Below, piece after piece: positions 1 to 9,811 of a stretch of 64,000 nucleotides of DNA; positions within the stretch are counted from its first letter, which is position 1; each line of letters opens with the position of its first letter. The notes under the pieces were generated by a model. The model worked only from the letters and a program-made list of their open reading frames with translations, was not told the origin of the DNA and did no database searches. Position numbers and translations under genes: made by a program. This DNA is from Sphingorhabdus pulchriflava. GTDB lineage: Bacteria; Pseudomonadota; Alphaproteobacteria; Sphingomonadales; Sphingomonadaceae. The stretch is taken from assembly GCF_003367235.1 (NCBI RefSeq), contig NZ_QRGP01000001.1:1116001-1180000 (forward strand), written 5' to 3'.

Positions 1-300
1 GATGCCCTCTGCGGCCAGCGCCTCGGCAAAGCTGGTGCGCTCTGAAAGGAAACCATAGCCCGGATGCACCGCTTCCGCGCCGGTTGCCTTGCACGCCTGA
101 ATGATCTTCTCGGCGATCAGGTAAGACTGCGCAGCAGGCGAAGGCCCGATATGCACCGCCTCATCGGCATCGAGCACAAAGGGCGCGCGCGCATCGGCAT
201 CCGAATAGACCGCAACCGTCTGGATACCCATGCGACGAGCGGTTTTGATAACCCGGCGTGCGATTTCACCACGGTTGGCTATGAGGATTTTCTTGAACAT
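1..300 (-). CDS. pccA: Acetyl/propionyl-CoA carboxylase biotin-carboxylase subunit, N-terminus (partial)
   Basis: The first 100 residues of a biotin-carboxylase subunit are encoded here; the rest lies beyond the window start. The product begins [18 protein letters not shown] and continues with the [18 protein letters not shown] and HPGYGFLSE segments typical of the biotin carboxylase N-terminal domain. This subunit carboxylates biotin with ATP and bicarbonate, for transfer to propionyl-CoA by the beta subunit. It is the last gene seen in the minus-strand propionate operon, 8 bases after bioB. The context (pccB, mce and scpA in the same operon) favours propionyl-CoA over acetyl-CoA as substrate. 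That choice is inference, because the C-terminal half is not visible. Confidence 0.9.
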   Translation of the reverse strand, partial: MFKKILIANRGEIARRVIKTARRMGIQTVAVYSDADARAPFVLDADEAVHIGPSPAAQSYLIAEKIIQACKATGAEAVHPGYGFLSERTSFAEALAAEGI

Positions 301-308
301 GCTTGTTC

Positions 309-1312
309 CTATTCAGCTGCTTCCAGAACCTTGCACGCACGCAAAGGTTCCTCAGATTCCATTGGTTTAAGGCCGAGCTTCGCCATCAACGCCGCATCCT
401 TGTCATCACCGGCATTCGCGGCTGTCAGCAGCTTGTCGCCGGTGAAAATGCTGTTCGCGCCCGCCATGAAGCACAAGGCCTGCGTCGCCTCGCTCATGCT
501 CTCGCGGCCTGCGCTCAGGCGGACCATGCTCATCGGCATCGTGATCCGCGCGACGGCGATGGTGCGGACGAACTCGATGTCGTCGATCTTGGCCAGCGGC
601 GTATCGGCAAGCATATCGCCCAGCACGGTGCCCTTTACTGGCACCAGAGCGTTTACCGGCACGCTTTCGGGATGCTGTTCCAACGTCGCCAGCGTGTGGA
701 TGAAGCCCACGCGGTCTGCGCGCGTTTCACCCATGCCGACTATCCCCCCGCTGCACACATTTATGCCCGCCTTGCGGACATGATCGAGTGTGTCGAGCCG
801 ATCCTGCATCGTGCGCGTGGTGATGATCTCGTTATAGCGTTCGGGCGAAGTATCGATATTGTGGTTGTAATAATCGAGGCCCGCCTCGGCGAGCATTTCG
901 GCCTGTTTGGGCGTCAGCATGCCCAGCGTCATGCAGGTTTCCATACCCATGGCGCGGACCGATTTCACAATCTCGACAATCGCCGGCATGTCGCGATCCT
1001 TGGGGTTGCGCCAGGCGGCACCCATGCAGAACCGTTTGCTGCCCGCATCGGCGGCCTGCGCGGCCTTTTGCAGCACCTGCTGCACTTCCATCAGCTTGGT
1101 TGCCTCGACGCCGCTATCGGCCTTCACCGACTGGCTGCAATAGCCGCAATCTTCCGGGCACCCGCCGGTCTTGATCGAAAGCAAGGTACAAAGCTGGATC
1201 TGCCCCACGGCATGATGCGCGCGGTGCACGGTCGCGGCCTGAAAGACCAGCTCGTCAAATGGCAGGTCGAACAGCGCAGCGATCTCTTCGCGCGTCCAAT
1301 CGGTGCGAACGG

Positions 1313-1316
<4 letters not shown>
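309..1316 (-). CDS. bioB: Biotin synthase (radical SAM)
   Basis: This 335-aa protein converts dethiobiotin to biotin using a SAM-binding [4Fe-4S] cluster and a sacrificial [2Fe-2S] cluster. The radical SAM CxxxCxxC motif is CPEDCGYC at residues 53-60, followed by SQS, as in BioB. Length is normal for the family. Its start overlaps the scpA stop codon as ATGA, and pccA follows 8 bases later, so all three are probably cotranscribed and translationally coupled. No other bio gene is in view. Placing bioB directly before the biotin-dependent pccA suggests that cofactor supply is matched to carboxylase synthesis (inference). Confidence 0.96.
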
Positions 1317-3445
<2,129 letters not shown>

Positions 3446-3456
3446 CTCTACACCAT

Positions 3457-4068
3457 TCAAGCTGCGGCGCTGGGCCGGGCGGATACGCGCGCATACCATG
3501 CACGCAGGGAAACTAGGTCGTCCGACATGGCAATACCAACGAACCCGGCGAAATCGACGGTGGTCAGCAGCAATATGTCGGCAATCGTATATTGGTCAGC
3601 GGCCAGAAACTCGCGGCCATGCAGCGCGCTATCGAAGAAGCGCAGTGCTTCGTCCACGCGCGGGCGGTTGGATTCACCCCATTCCGCATTGCGGCCCGGC
3701 AGCCGTGCGGTGAACGGATGGGTATGCACCCAGACTGCGCCGACCGGAGGCATCAGGATCATTTCGACCCGGCGGCTCCACATTTCGATCAGGGCCTGCT
3801 CGCGCGGATCGCGCCCGAACAAGGGGAGCTCCGGATGCAGTCCTTCCAGGTAGCGGCAGATGGCGACGCTTTCGGAAATCACCGTGCCGTCGTCCAATTG
3901 CAGAGCAGGGGTTTGCCCACGCGGGTTCAACGCCAGAAATTCGTCCGACTTATGCTCGCGATCAGGAATAGAGAGATCACGCGTCGGTAGCGTGATCCCC
4001 TTTTCCGCCGCGAAGATGCGGACCCGGCGCGGATTAGGTGCCGGATTCGGGCTGTTGAAAAACAGCAT
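3457..4068 (-). CDS. Glutathione S-transferase family protein
   Basis: This 203-aa protein has a thioredoxin-like N-terminal domain with [20 protein letters not shown], the typical cis-proline and glutathione gamma-glutamyl-binding region at about residues 48-67. An all-helical C-terminal domain follows, containing the [15 protein letters not shown] segment (N-capping box). It starts inside the TAATG overlap with the enoyl-CoA hydratase stop and ends 11 bases before scpA, so it belongs to the propionate operon. Substrate unknown. In this setting it may remove reactive acyl or enoyl intermediates such as acrylyl or methacrylyl species, but that is inference. Function beyond the GST fold cannot be read from sequence. 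Confidence 0.85.
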   Translation of the reverse strand: MLFFNSPNPAPNPRRVRIFAAEKGITLPTRDLSIPDREHKSDEFLALNPRGQTPALQLDDGTVISESVAICRYLEGLHPELPLFGRDPREQALIEMWSRRVEMILMPPVGAVWVHTHPFTARLPGRNAEWGESNRPRVDEALRFFDSALHGREFLAADQYTIADILLLTTVDFAGFVGIAMSDDLVSLRAWYARVSARPSAAA

Positions 4069-4853
4069 TACTTGCCCTTGAACTCGGGCTTACGCTTTTG
4101 CAGGAAAGCGAGGCCGCCTTCCGCTGCATCCTCACTGCTGCCTGCAATCCGCTGCCCTTCTGCTTCGGCAAGAAGCTGTTCGGCGTAGCTGTTTTCCATT
4201 GCTGTCAGGATGTTCTTGCGCATCACAGCATAGGAAACGGTCGGTCCATTGGCGAGCCGTGTTGCCAGAGCTCGGGCTTCGGTCAACAGGTCCGCGTCCT
4301 CGACGCATTTATAGATCATGCCCCAATCTTCGGCCTTCTCGGCGCTGATTTTTTCGCCAAGCATCATCATTTCGGTCGCACGCGCCTTGCCGATCATGCG
4401 CGGCAGCATCCAAGACGCGCCGCCATCGGGGACGAGGCCGATATTTACGAACGCCTGAAGAAAATAGCCCGATTTGCCCGCAATCACGAAATCTCCGCAC
4501 AGACCAATCGAACAGCCCACGCCCGCAGCCGCGCCATTGACTGCCGTGATGATCGGCATGTTCAATCGCGCCAGATTGATCATCAGCGGGTTATAATGGC
4601 GGGTGAGTGCAATATAGCTTCCCTCGCCGCCGGAAATTGAGCTGCTACCACGTGCAGACAAGTCTGCCCCCGAGCAAAACCCACGACCAGCACCTGTGAT
4701 AATCAGGCACCGCGCATCTCCCAAATCGGCCGACAATGCGTCGTTAATTTCCCCGGCCATAGCGAGGCTGCAAGCGTTCATCCGTTCCGGGCGGTTGAGG
4801 GTGATGGTTGCAATCTTGTCCGCCACTTCGACGGTGATGGTTTCGTAGGTCAT
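4068..4853 (-). CDS. Enoyl-CoA hydratase/isomerase family protein
   Basis: This 261-aa crotonase-fold protein has the N-terminal ITLNRPERMNA strand, the oxyanion-hole segment ITGAGRGFCSGADLSARG (about residues 54-71) and a second oxyanion segment AAGVGCSIGLCGDFVIA. The family hydrates or isomerises enoyl-CoA thioesters. The glutamates expected of a true hydratase are not clearly placed, so an isomerase or another crotonase activity is possible. The ATG at 4853 is chosen because a purine-rich GGAGAG site lies just upstream; the upstream extension MKFERGNGEN reads through that site. It sits between mce and the GST gene in the propionate operon, consistent with breakdown of branched or odd-chain acyl-CoA. 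Confidence 0.88.
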   Translation of the reverse strand: MTYETITVEVADKIATITLNRPERMNACSLAMAGEINDALSADLGDARCLIITGAGRGFCSGADLSARGSSSISGGEGSYIALTRHYNPLMINLARLNMPIITAVNGAAAGVGCSIGLCGDFVIAGKSGYFLQAFVNIGLVPDGGASWMLPRMIGKARATEMMMLGEKISAEKAEDWGMIYKCVEDADLLTEARALATRLANGPTVSYAVMRKNILTAMENSYAEQLLAEAEGQRIAGSSEDAAEGGLAFLQKRKPEFKGK

Positions 4854-4879
4854 ATTCTCTCCGTTTCCTCTCTCAAATT

Positions 4880-5320
4880 TCAATGCGCCTCTTTGGGCGT
4901 CTCCATAATCTCGGTCAGCACCCCACCCATGTCGCGCGGATGCACAAAGAAGATCAGCGTGCCGTGCGCGCCAATGCGCGGCTCGCCGAGCACGCGCTTG
5001 CCCATCGCCTCAAACTCGGCCTTGGCGGCGTGGATATCGGGCACTTCGTAGCACATATGATGCTGCCCGCCCTGCGGGTTCTTTTCAAGGAAGCCCGCGA
5101 TGCTGGTGTTGCCCGGCAGCGGCTCGATCAGCTCGATCTGCGTGCCGTTGAGCGCACCATCCGCACCCGGTGTATCGACAAAGCAGACCTTCACACCTTG
5201 ATCGGGTAGGTCGAAAGGATCATGGATTTTTGTCGCACCCATGACGTCGCGGTAGAACACGATGCTGTCCGCTATTGAAGGCGTTGCGACGCCAATGTGG
5301 TTTAGACGGCCTAGTTTCAT
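4880..5320 (-). CDS. mce: Methylmalonyl-CoA epimerase
   Basis: This 146-aa glyoxalase/VOC-fold protein interconverts (S)- and (R)-methylmalonyl-CoA, linking propionyl-CoA carboxylase to the mutase. Expected metal-binding positions are visible: His in GRLNHIGVA near the N-terminus, His in GGQHHMCYEV mid-protein, and Glu in GVLTEIME near the C-terminus. Length is normal for the bacterial enzyme. The ATG at 5320 overlaps the stop of the upstream 86-aa membrane protein as ATGA, which supports this start over the longer reading. It lies between the membrane protein and the enoyl-CoA hydratase in the same operon. Confidence 0.95.
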   Translation of the reverse strand: MKLGRLNHIGVATPSIADSIVFYRDVMGATKIHDPFDLPDQGVKVCFVDTPGADGALNGTQIELIEPLPGNTSIAGFLEKNPQGGQHHMCYEVPDIHAAKAEFEAMGKRVLGEPRIGAHGTLIFFVHPRDMGGVLTEIMETPKEAH

Positions 5321-5577
5321 AATTGCATTCCCATTAGCTGCAAGATGGCCGAAAGAACACATAAGCCAGCAAAGAGCCAAGCAACGACTCCCATTGCTTT
5401 CTTCCATGCGATAGCAGCACCAAAGCCCAGCTCATCTCTCAAAACTGGCTTCGGCTCTTTAGCTTCGACCCAATCTTTCGGAATTTCGCCGCGCTGTTTC
5501 CACTGCTCTCCCTGTCGCCAAAGGCCAAGCCCAAGAAGACCAAACAAAACAGCTCCACAGATCGCAACAATGACCAC
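5317..5577 (-). CDS. Small two-helix membrane protein in the propionate operon
   Basis: This 86-aa protein starts with GTG. A Shine-Dalgarno-like AGGA overlaps the pccB stop codon. Residues 2-20 (VIVAICGAVLFGLLGLGLW) and about 62-82 (MGVVAWLFAGLCVLSAILQLM) form two probable transmembrane helices around a charged loop (EQWKQRGEIPKDWVEAKEPKP). Both flanking genes are tightly coupled: 9 bases after pccB and an ATGA overlap with mce. I do not recognise the family. The position, between carboxylase and epimerase genes, suggests a role linked to acyl-CoA metabolism or simply membrane tethering, but nothing in the sequence shows a catalytic site. Confidence 0.8.
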   Translation of the reverse strand: MVIVAICGAVLFGLLGLGLWRQGEQWKQRGEIPKDWVEAKEPKPVLRDELGFGAAIAWKKAMGVVAWLFAGLCVLSAILQLMGMQL

Positions 5578-5586
5578 AGTTTTGTC

Positions 5587-7119
5587 CTACAACGGAATAT
5601 TGTCATGCTTCTTCCACGGGTTCTCCAACTGCTTGTTGCGCAGTTTGCGAAGGCCCAGCGCGATCCGGCGCCGCGTGGAATGCGGGTGGATCACCTCGTC
5701 GATAAAGCCCTTGCTCGCCGCAACGAAGGGGTTGGCGAAGCGGTCTTCATATTCTTTGGTGCGCTCGGCAATCTTTTCGGGATCGCCAATGTCGCTGCGG
5801 AAGATGATTTCCACCGCGCCCTTCGCGCCCATCACCGCGATTTCGGCGGTCGGCCAGGCATAGTTTAGATCACCGCGCAGATGCTTTGACGCCATCACGT
5901 CGTAAGCGCCGCCATAGGCCTTGCGGGTGATAACGGTGATTTTGGGCACAGTCGCTTCGGCATAGGCGAAGAGCAGCTTCGCGCCATGCTTGATGATGCC
6001 ATTATATTCCTGCGCAGTGCCGGGCAGGAAACCGGGAACATCGACAAAGGTGATGATCGGAATTTCGAATGCATCGCAGAAGCGGACGAAACGCCCAGCC
6101 TTGCGGCTGCTGTTGATGTCCAGAACGCCCGCCAGCACCATAGGCTGATTGGCGACAATGCCGACAGTGCAGCCTTCGACGCGGCCAAAGCCGATCACGA
6201 TATTGCCCGCATGCCCCGGCTGCACTTCGAAGAACTCGCCTTCATCGACCACCTTGGCGATCAGTTCCTTCATATCATAAGGCTGGTTCGCATTGGGCGG
6301 GATCAGCGTGTCGAGGCTGTTTTCGATGCGATCCCATGGATCATTGGTGGGCCGTTCAGGAACGCCGCTGCGGTTATTCTCGGGCAGATAGTCAAAGAAA
6401 TCTCGCACCGCGAGCAGCGCCTCGATGTCATTTTCAAACGCATTGTCGGCAACGCCTGATTTGGTGGTGTGCGTTGTGGCCCCGCCCAGCTCTTCTTGCG
6501 TGACAACTTCGTTGGTCACCGTCTTCACCACATCAGGACCGGTGACGAACATGTAGCTGCTGTCTTTGACCATGAAGATGAAGTCGGTCATCGCAGGGCT
6601 GTACACCGCACCGCCCGCGCACGGCCCCATGATCAGGCTGATCTGCGGGATGACGCCCGAGGCGAGCGTATTGCGCTGGAACACCTCGGCATATCCGCCG
6701 AGCGAAGCCACGCCTTCCTGGATACGTGCGCCGCCGCTGTCGTTGAGGCCGATGACAGGCGCACCCACCTTCATCGCCATATCCATCACCTTGCACATTT
6801 TCTGCGCAAAGCGTTCGGAGAGCGAGCCGCCGAAAACGGTGAAATCCTGGCTGAAGACATAGACGAGGCGACCGTTGATCGTGCCGCTTCCGGTGACCAC
6901 GCCGTCGCCAGGGATCTTCTGTTCCTCCATCCCGAAATCGGTACAGTTATGTTCGACATACATGTCGATCTCTTCAAAACTGCCTTCGTCGAGCAAAATA
7001 TCCAACCGCTCGCGCGCTGTCAGACGACCCTTGGCGTGCTGCGCATCAATGCGCTTCTGCCCACCACCCAACATGGCCTGCGCGCGGCGCTTCTCCATTT
7101 CGGCGATATTTGCGGACAT
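5587..7119 (-). CDS. pccB: Propionyl-CoA carboxylase beta (carboxyltransferase) subunit
   Basis: This 510-aa carboxyltransferase moves the carboxyl group from carboxybiotin to propionyl-CoA, giving (S)-methylmalonyl-CoA. Both crotonase-like halves are present: [20 protein letters not shown] and [16 protein letters not shown] in the first, and [29 protein letters not shown]-type acyl-CoA-binding sequence in the second. The ATG at 7119 ([11 protein letters not shown]) is preceded by a strong GGGGGAA ribosome-binding site and gives the usual length of about 510 residues; the longer reading starts inside the operator cluster. It is the first gene of the minus-strand operon and diverges from the XRE regulator. 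Confidence 0.96.
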   Translation of the reverse strand: MSANIAEMEKRRAQAMLGGGQKRIDAQHAKGRLTARERLDILLDEGSFEEIDMYVEHNCTDFGMEEQKIPGDGVVTGSGTINGRLVYVFSQDFTVFGGSLSERFAQKMCKVMDMAMKVGAPVIGLNDSGGARIQEGVASLGGYAEVFQRNTLASGVIPQISLIMGPCAGGAVYSPAMTDFIFMVKDSSYMFVTGPDVVKTVTNEVVTQEELGGATTHTTKSGVADNAFENDIEALLAVRDFFDYLPENNRSGVPERPTNDPWDRIENSLDTLIPPNANQPYDMKELIAKVVDEGEFFEVQPGHAGNIVIGFGRVEGCTVGIVANQPMVLAGVLDINSSRKAGRFVRFCDAFEIPIITFVDVPGFLPGTAQEYNGIIKHGAKLLFAYAEATVPKITVITRKAYGGAYDVMASKHLRGDLNYAWPTAEIAVMGAKGAVEIIFRSDIGDPEKIAERTKEYEDRFANPFVAASKGFIDEVIHPHSTRRRIALGLRKLRNKQLENPWKKHDNIPL

Positions 7120-7186
7120 ATGTTCCCCCGAAAATTCAGCAAAGATGTTGCACAACCCGAAATTAGCGGGCTTGTCCAATGTGAAA

Positions 7187-7218
7187 TTGCAAAGTTGCAA
7201 AGTCACACTTTGCAAAGT
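7187..7218. promoter_or_regulatory. Clustered TTTGCAAA operator between pccB and the regulator
   Basis: Two tandem copies of TTGCAAAG (7187-7194 and 7195-7202) are followed by the perfect 12-bp palindrome ACTTTGCAAAGT (7207-7218). The cluster lies in the 129-bp divergent intergenic region. The core matches the known binding motif of the RamB regulator family (AAAACTTTGCAAA type), and the adjacent gene encodes a member of that family. It is therefore the likely operator for autoregulation and for pccB-operon control (inference from motif and neighbour). Confidence 0.7.
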
Positions 7219-7248
7219 AGTAAAGCGCCTGCAATCTGGAGATCAGCC

Positions 7249-8652
7249 ATGTCCAAGCGCAGGATTTTTGCGGGTGATAAACTGAAGACGTTGCGCGCCG
7301 AACGCGGTCTTAGACAAGCGGAAATGGCCGAACGGCTTGGGATTTCCGTATCCTATCTATCGCAAATCGAACATGACGACCGCCCGCTGACCCCTGCCTT
7401 GCTCGAAACGCTGGCGCGCGACTTCCCGCTCGACTGGGATGTCGATGAGGACGATGCTGCTACGCGCCGATTTGCAGCCTTGCGCGAGGCAGCGGCGGAT
7501 CCGCTATTTCCCAACCCGCTTTCGCCGGACCAGTTGGCCCGTATTGCCGAGCAGCAACCGGCACTGGCGGACCAGTTTGTGGCCTTACATCAAGCCTATC
7601 TCCACGCAGGGCAGAGGCTGCAAATCGTCGACGAGGCGCTATCGAGCGACAATGCCGGTGGCTCACGCCTGCCATGGGAAGAAGTGCGCGACTGGTTCCA
7701 CAATTCGGGCAATTATGTCGACATCCTCGACCGCGCGGCGGAAGCACTGGGGGACAAGTTGCGTGGCGCTCAGCTGACGCCGGCGATCGAGGGTCTCGAA
7801 CTTTATCTGCGGAACGCTCTGTCGATCTCCTTGCTCTATTCACACAATGCTGGCCTTCGCGATTTTGACCCGCAGATGGGGCATCTAGTGATAGATCAAA
7901 GCCAACCCGCCGAAAGCCGCCGTTTCCAGTTGGCACACCAATTGGCCGCGATGGCTCTACGTGATGAAATCAGCCAGGTTGTGGAAGGCGCAAAGCTCCG
8001 CACCCCCGCCTCGCGCCAATTGCTCTCCATCGGCCTTGCCAATTATGCCGCAGGGGCGATCCTCATGCCCTATCGGCGCTTCCGTGAAGAGGCGCGCGCG
8101 GTACGGCACGACATCGATCGGCTCTGCCAGGCCTTCAGTGTCAGTTTCGAACAGGCCTGCCACCGGCTGTCCACGCTCCAGCGCCCCAATGCGCGCGGCG
8201 TGCCCTTCTTCTTTTGCCGTGTCGACATGGCGGGAAATATCACCAAGCGGCACAGCGCCACGCGCTTGCAGTTCGCGCGCTTTGGCGGCGCCTGCCCTTT
8301 GTGGATTGTGCACGAAGCCGTCGCCATCCCCGACCGCATTCTAGTCCAGCTAGCGGAGACCCCCGATGGTGTGCGCTATGTCTCAATGGCCAAGGGACTG
8401 GTCAAGCCGTCTGGCAGTTATGACCGCGCACCTCGCCGCTATGCCGTCGCGCTGGGTTGCGAAATCGATCATGCGCGTGAGTTCATTTATGCGGATGGCC
8501 TCGACCTCACCGGACGCAACGCCACCCAGATCGGCATCAGTTGCCGCCTCTGCCCCCGCCCCGATTGCGATCAACGCGCCTTCCCGCCGAGCGACCGCGA
8601 AATCATCGTCGATCCAGACCGGCGGAGTGTCGTGCCTTACAGCATTCAATGA
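7249..8652 (+). CDS. Short-chain acyl-CoA-responsive XRE regulator (RamB/PrpR-like)
   Basis: This 467-aa protein has an N-terminal XRE helix-turn-helix at about residues 10-58 (LRQAEMAERLGISVSYLSQIE), a long middle domain and a C-terminal cysteine-containing DUF2083-type region (CRLCPRPDCDQRAFPP). The middle domain resembles the IrrE/ImmA peptidase fold, but where HExxH is expected it reads AHQLA around His230, so metalloprotease activity is probably lost and the fold serves sensing. Known relatives (RamB, the actinobacterial PrpR) control propionate, acetate or methylcitrate genes and respond to acyl-CoA. It is divergent from pccB across TTTGCAAA palindromes. The ATG at 7249 precedes MSKRRIFAGDKLK; the upstream open frame is antisense to pccB and was excluded. 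Confidence 0.9.
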   Translation: MSKRRIFAGDKLKTLRAERGLRQAEMAERLGISVSYLSQIEHDDRPLTPALLETLARDFPLDWDVDEDDAATRRFAALREAAADPLFPNPLSPDQLARIAEQQPALADQFVALHQAYLHAGQRLQIVDEALSSDNAGGSRLPWEEVRDWFHNSGNYVDILDRAAEALGDKLRGAQLTPAIEGLELYLRNALSISLLYSHNAGLRDFDPQMGHLVIDQSQPAESRRFQLAHQLAAMALRDEISQVVEGAKLRTPASRQLLSIGLANYAAGAILMPYRRFREEARAVRHDIDRLCQAFSVSFEQACHRLSTLQRPNARGVPFFFCRVDMAGNITKRHSATRLQFARFGGACPLWIVHEAVAIPDRILVQLAETPDGVRYVSMAKGLVKPSGSYDRAPRRYAVALGCEIDHAREFIYADGLDLTGRNATQIGISCRLCPRPDCDQRAFPPSDREIIVDPDRRSVVPYSIQ

Positions 8653-8724
8653 CACCGTAGCCCTGAGCTTGTCGAAGGGCGCCTTTCAGTCAGCCGTGCT
8701 TCGACAGGCTCAGCACTACGGTGT
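8652..8724. repeat. Long imperfect inverted repeat (REP-like hairpin / bidirectional terminator)
   Basis: Left arm 8652-8677 and right arm 8699-8724 are complementary at 23 of 26 positions, with a 21-base loop. The arms contain the CTGAGC-TGTCGAAG core that is scattered widely in proteobacterial genomes. The left arm begins at the last base of the regulator stop codon. It separates convergent genes (the regulator and the reductase) and could end transcription from both sides. It may also be a mobile REP-type palindrome. Confidence 0.75.
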
Positions 8725-8739
8725 TAGAACTCGATTGCG

Positions 8740-9756
8740 TCAGCTCTTTACCAAGCCAAGCCTGATAATGTCGCGCGCAGTATCGAGGATGCTCGCTTTG
8801 GGGTCGCGTGTCTGCCAGCCCAGCACGTCCTTCGCATGCTGTGCCGATGTATCGCGGACATTATCCAGTTCGCCCACAATCTGTCGAATCAACGGATCGA
8901 ACAAAGCTGATATTCGAACAAGGAAATTGGGCAGTCGGCGCGTGGGCACTTTCTTGCCATCTGGCCCCAGCCCTTCTTTCAAAATAGCTGCCACCTCACG
9001 CATCCACAGAAATGGGCCTGCGGCAACAAAGCGTTCGCCCGCCATATTCGCGGCGGTCAGGCAGCGGACATGCAAGTCCGCCACGTCGCGCACATCGACG
9101 ACCGAGAAGCCGAGATTAGGCAGGCCCGGAAGCGACCCATCGAGCAATTTCTTGATAGCCTCCAGCGAGGTCGAGAAATCGGCAGCAAATAATGGGCCGA
9201 GCACCAGCGACGGGTTGACCGTCACATATTCCATGTCCGGCGCATTCGCCGCAACCCAATCGCGCGCGGCGCGCTCCGCAATGGTCTTGGATTTCACATA
9301 GGCATAGGCGTCGGGGCTGTTGACGTCTGTCCAGTCAGCCTCGGTAAAATGCTGTTTGGCCTTGCCATGCCCGTAAGCGATCGCTGCAACCGACGATGTC
9401 ATGACAAAGCGCTTTATGCCCGCTGCGTGCGCAAAACGCAGCGCGCGCAATGCCCCTTCACGCGCGGGAACGATCAGTTCGTCGTCGCTCTTGGGTTTAT
9501 TCGCTGGAAGTGGTGAGGCGACATGTGCGACGTGGGTGCAACCGGCCATGGCTTCGGCCCAGCCCTCATCGCTCATCAGGTCTGCGGCAAAGAATTTGAG
9601 CTTGCTGTTATCAACATTCAGCCAGCCCCGCACCTCGGCTTCGCGGTCCAGATTGCGGATACTGGTGTTGACTGACCAGCCCTCTGCAATCAGCTGACGG
9701 ATAAGGAAGCCAGCGATATAACCGCTGCCGCCTGATACAAATACCTGTCCTGCCAT
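8740..9756 (-). CDS. NAD(P)-dependent epimerase/aldehyde reductase (extended SDR)
   Basis: This 338-aa Rossmann-fold protein is similar in layout to dihydroflavonol-4-reductase-like aldehyde reductases. The nucleotide-binding GGSGYIAG motif is at residues 9-16, the active-site YxxxK is YAYVK in DAYAYVKSKTIAERAARDW (about residue 155), and TSSVAA supplies the upstream catalytic Ser. The natural substrate cannot be read from sequence. A Shine-Dalgarno AGGAG lies upstream of the ATG at 9756, and a GTTGC-N5-GCAAC palindrome at 9791-9807 lies in the short gap after gor, suggesting its own regulation. Confidence 0.85.
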   Translation of the reverse strand: MAGQVFVSGGSGYIAGFLIRQLIAEGWSVNTSIRNLDREAEVRGWLNVDNSKLKFFAADLMSDEGWAEAMAGCTHVAHVASPLPANKPKSDDELIVPAREGALRALRFAHAAGIKRFVMTSSVAAIAYGHGKAKQHFTEADWTDVNSPDAYAYVKSKTIAERAARDWVAANAPDMEYVTVNPSLVLGPLFAADFSTSLEAIKKLLDGSLPGLPNLGFSVVDVRDVADLHVRCLTAANMAGERFVAAGPFLWMREVAAILKEGLGPDGKKVPTRRLPNFLVRISALFDPLIRQIVGELDNVRDTSAQHAKDVLGWQTRDPKASILDTARDIIRLGLVKS

Positions 9757-9790
9757 GCCTATTCTCCTCTTTGCGGAGAATTAGCAGTAA

Positions 9791-9807
9791 GGTTGCAATT
9801 CGCAACC
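9791..9807. promoter_or_regulatory. GGTTGC-N5-GCAACC inverted repeat upstream of the reductase gene
   Basis: Six-base arms GGTTGC (9791-9796) and GCAACC (9802-9807) flank AATTC. The element lies 35 bases upstream of the reductase start and 5 bases after the gor stop. The same GTTGC-N5-GCAAC core occurs before the DUF1993 gene at 21856-21870, which favours a protein-binding operator over a simple terminator (no T-run follows on the minus strand). Confidence 0.5.
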
Positions 9808-9811
9808 AGTC

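Noticed and set aside
6469-7248. Upstream in-frame extension of the XRE regulator
   Set aside because: It runs antisense through pccB; the helix-turn-helix protein starts naturally at 7249.
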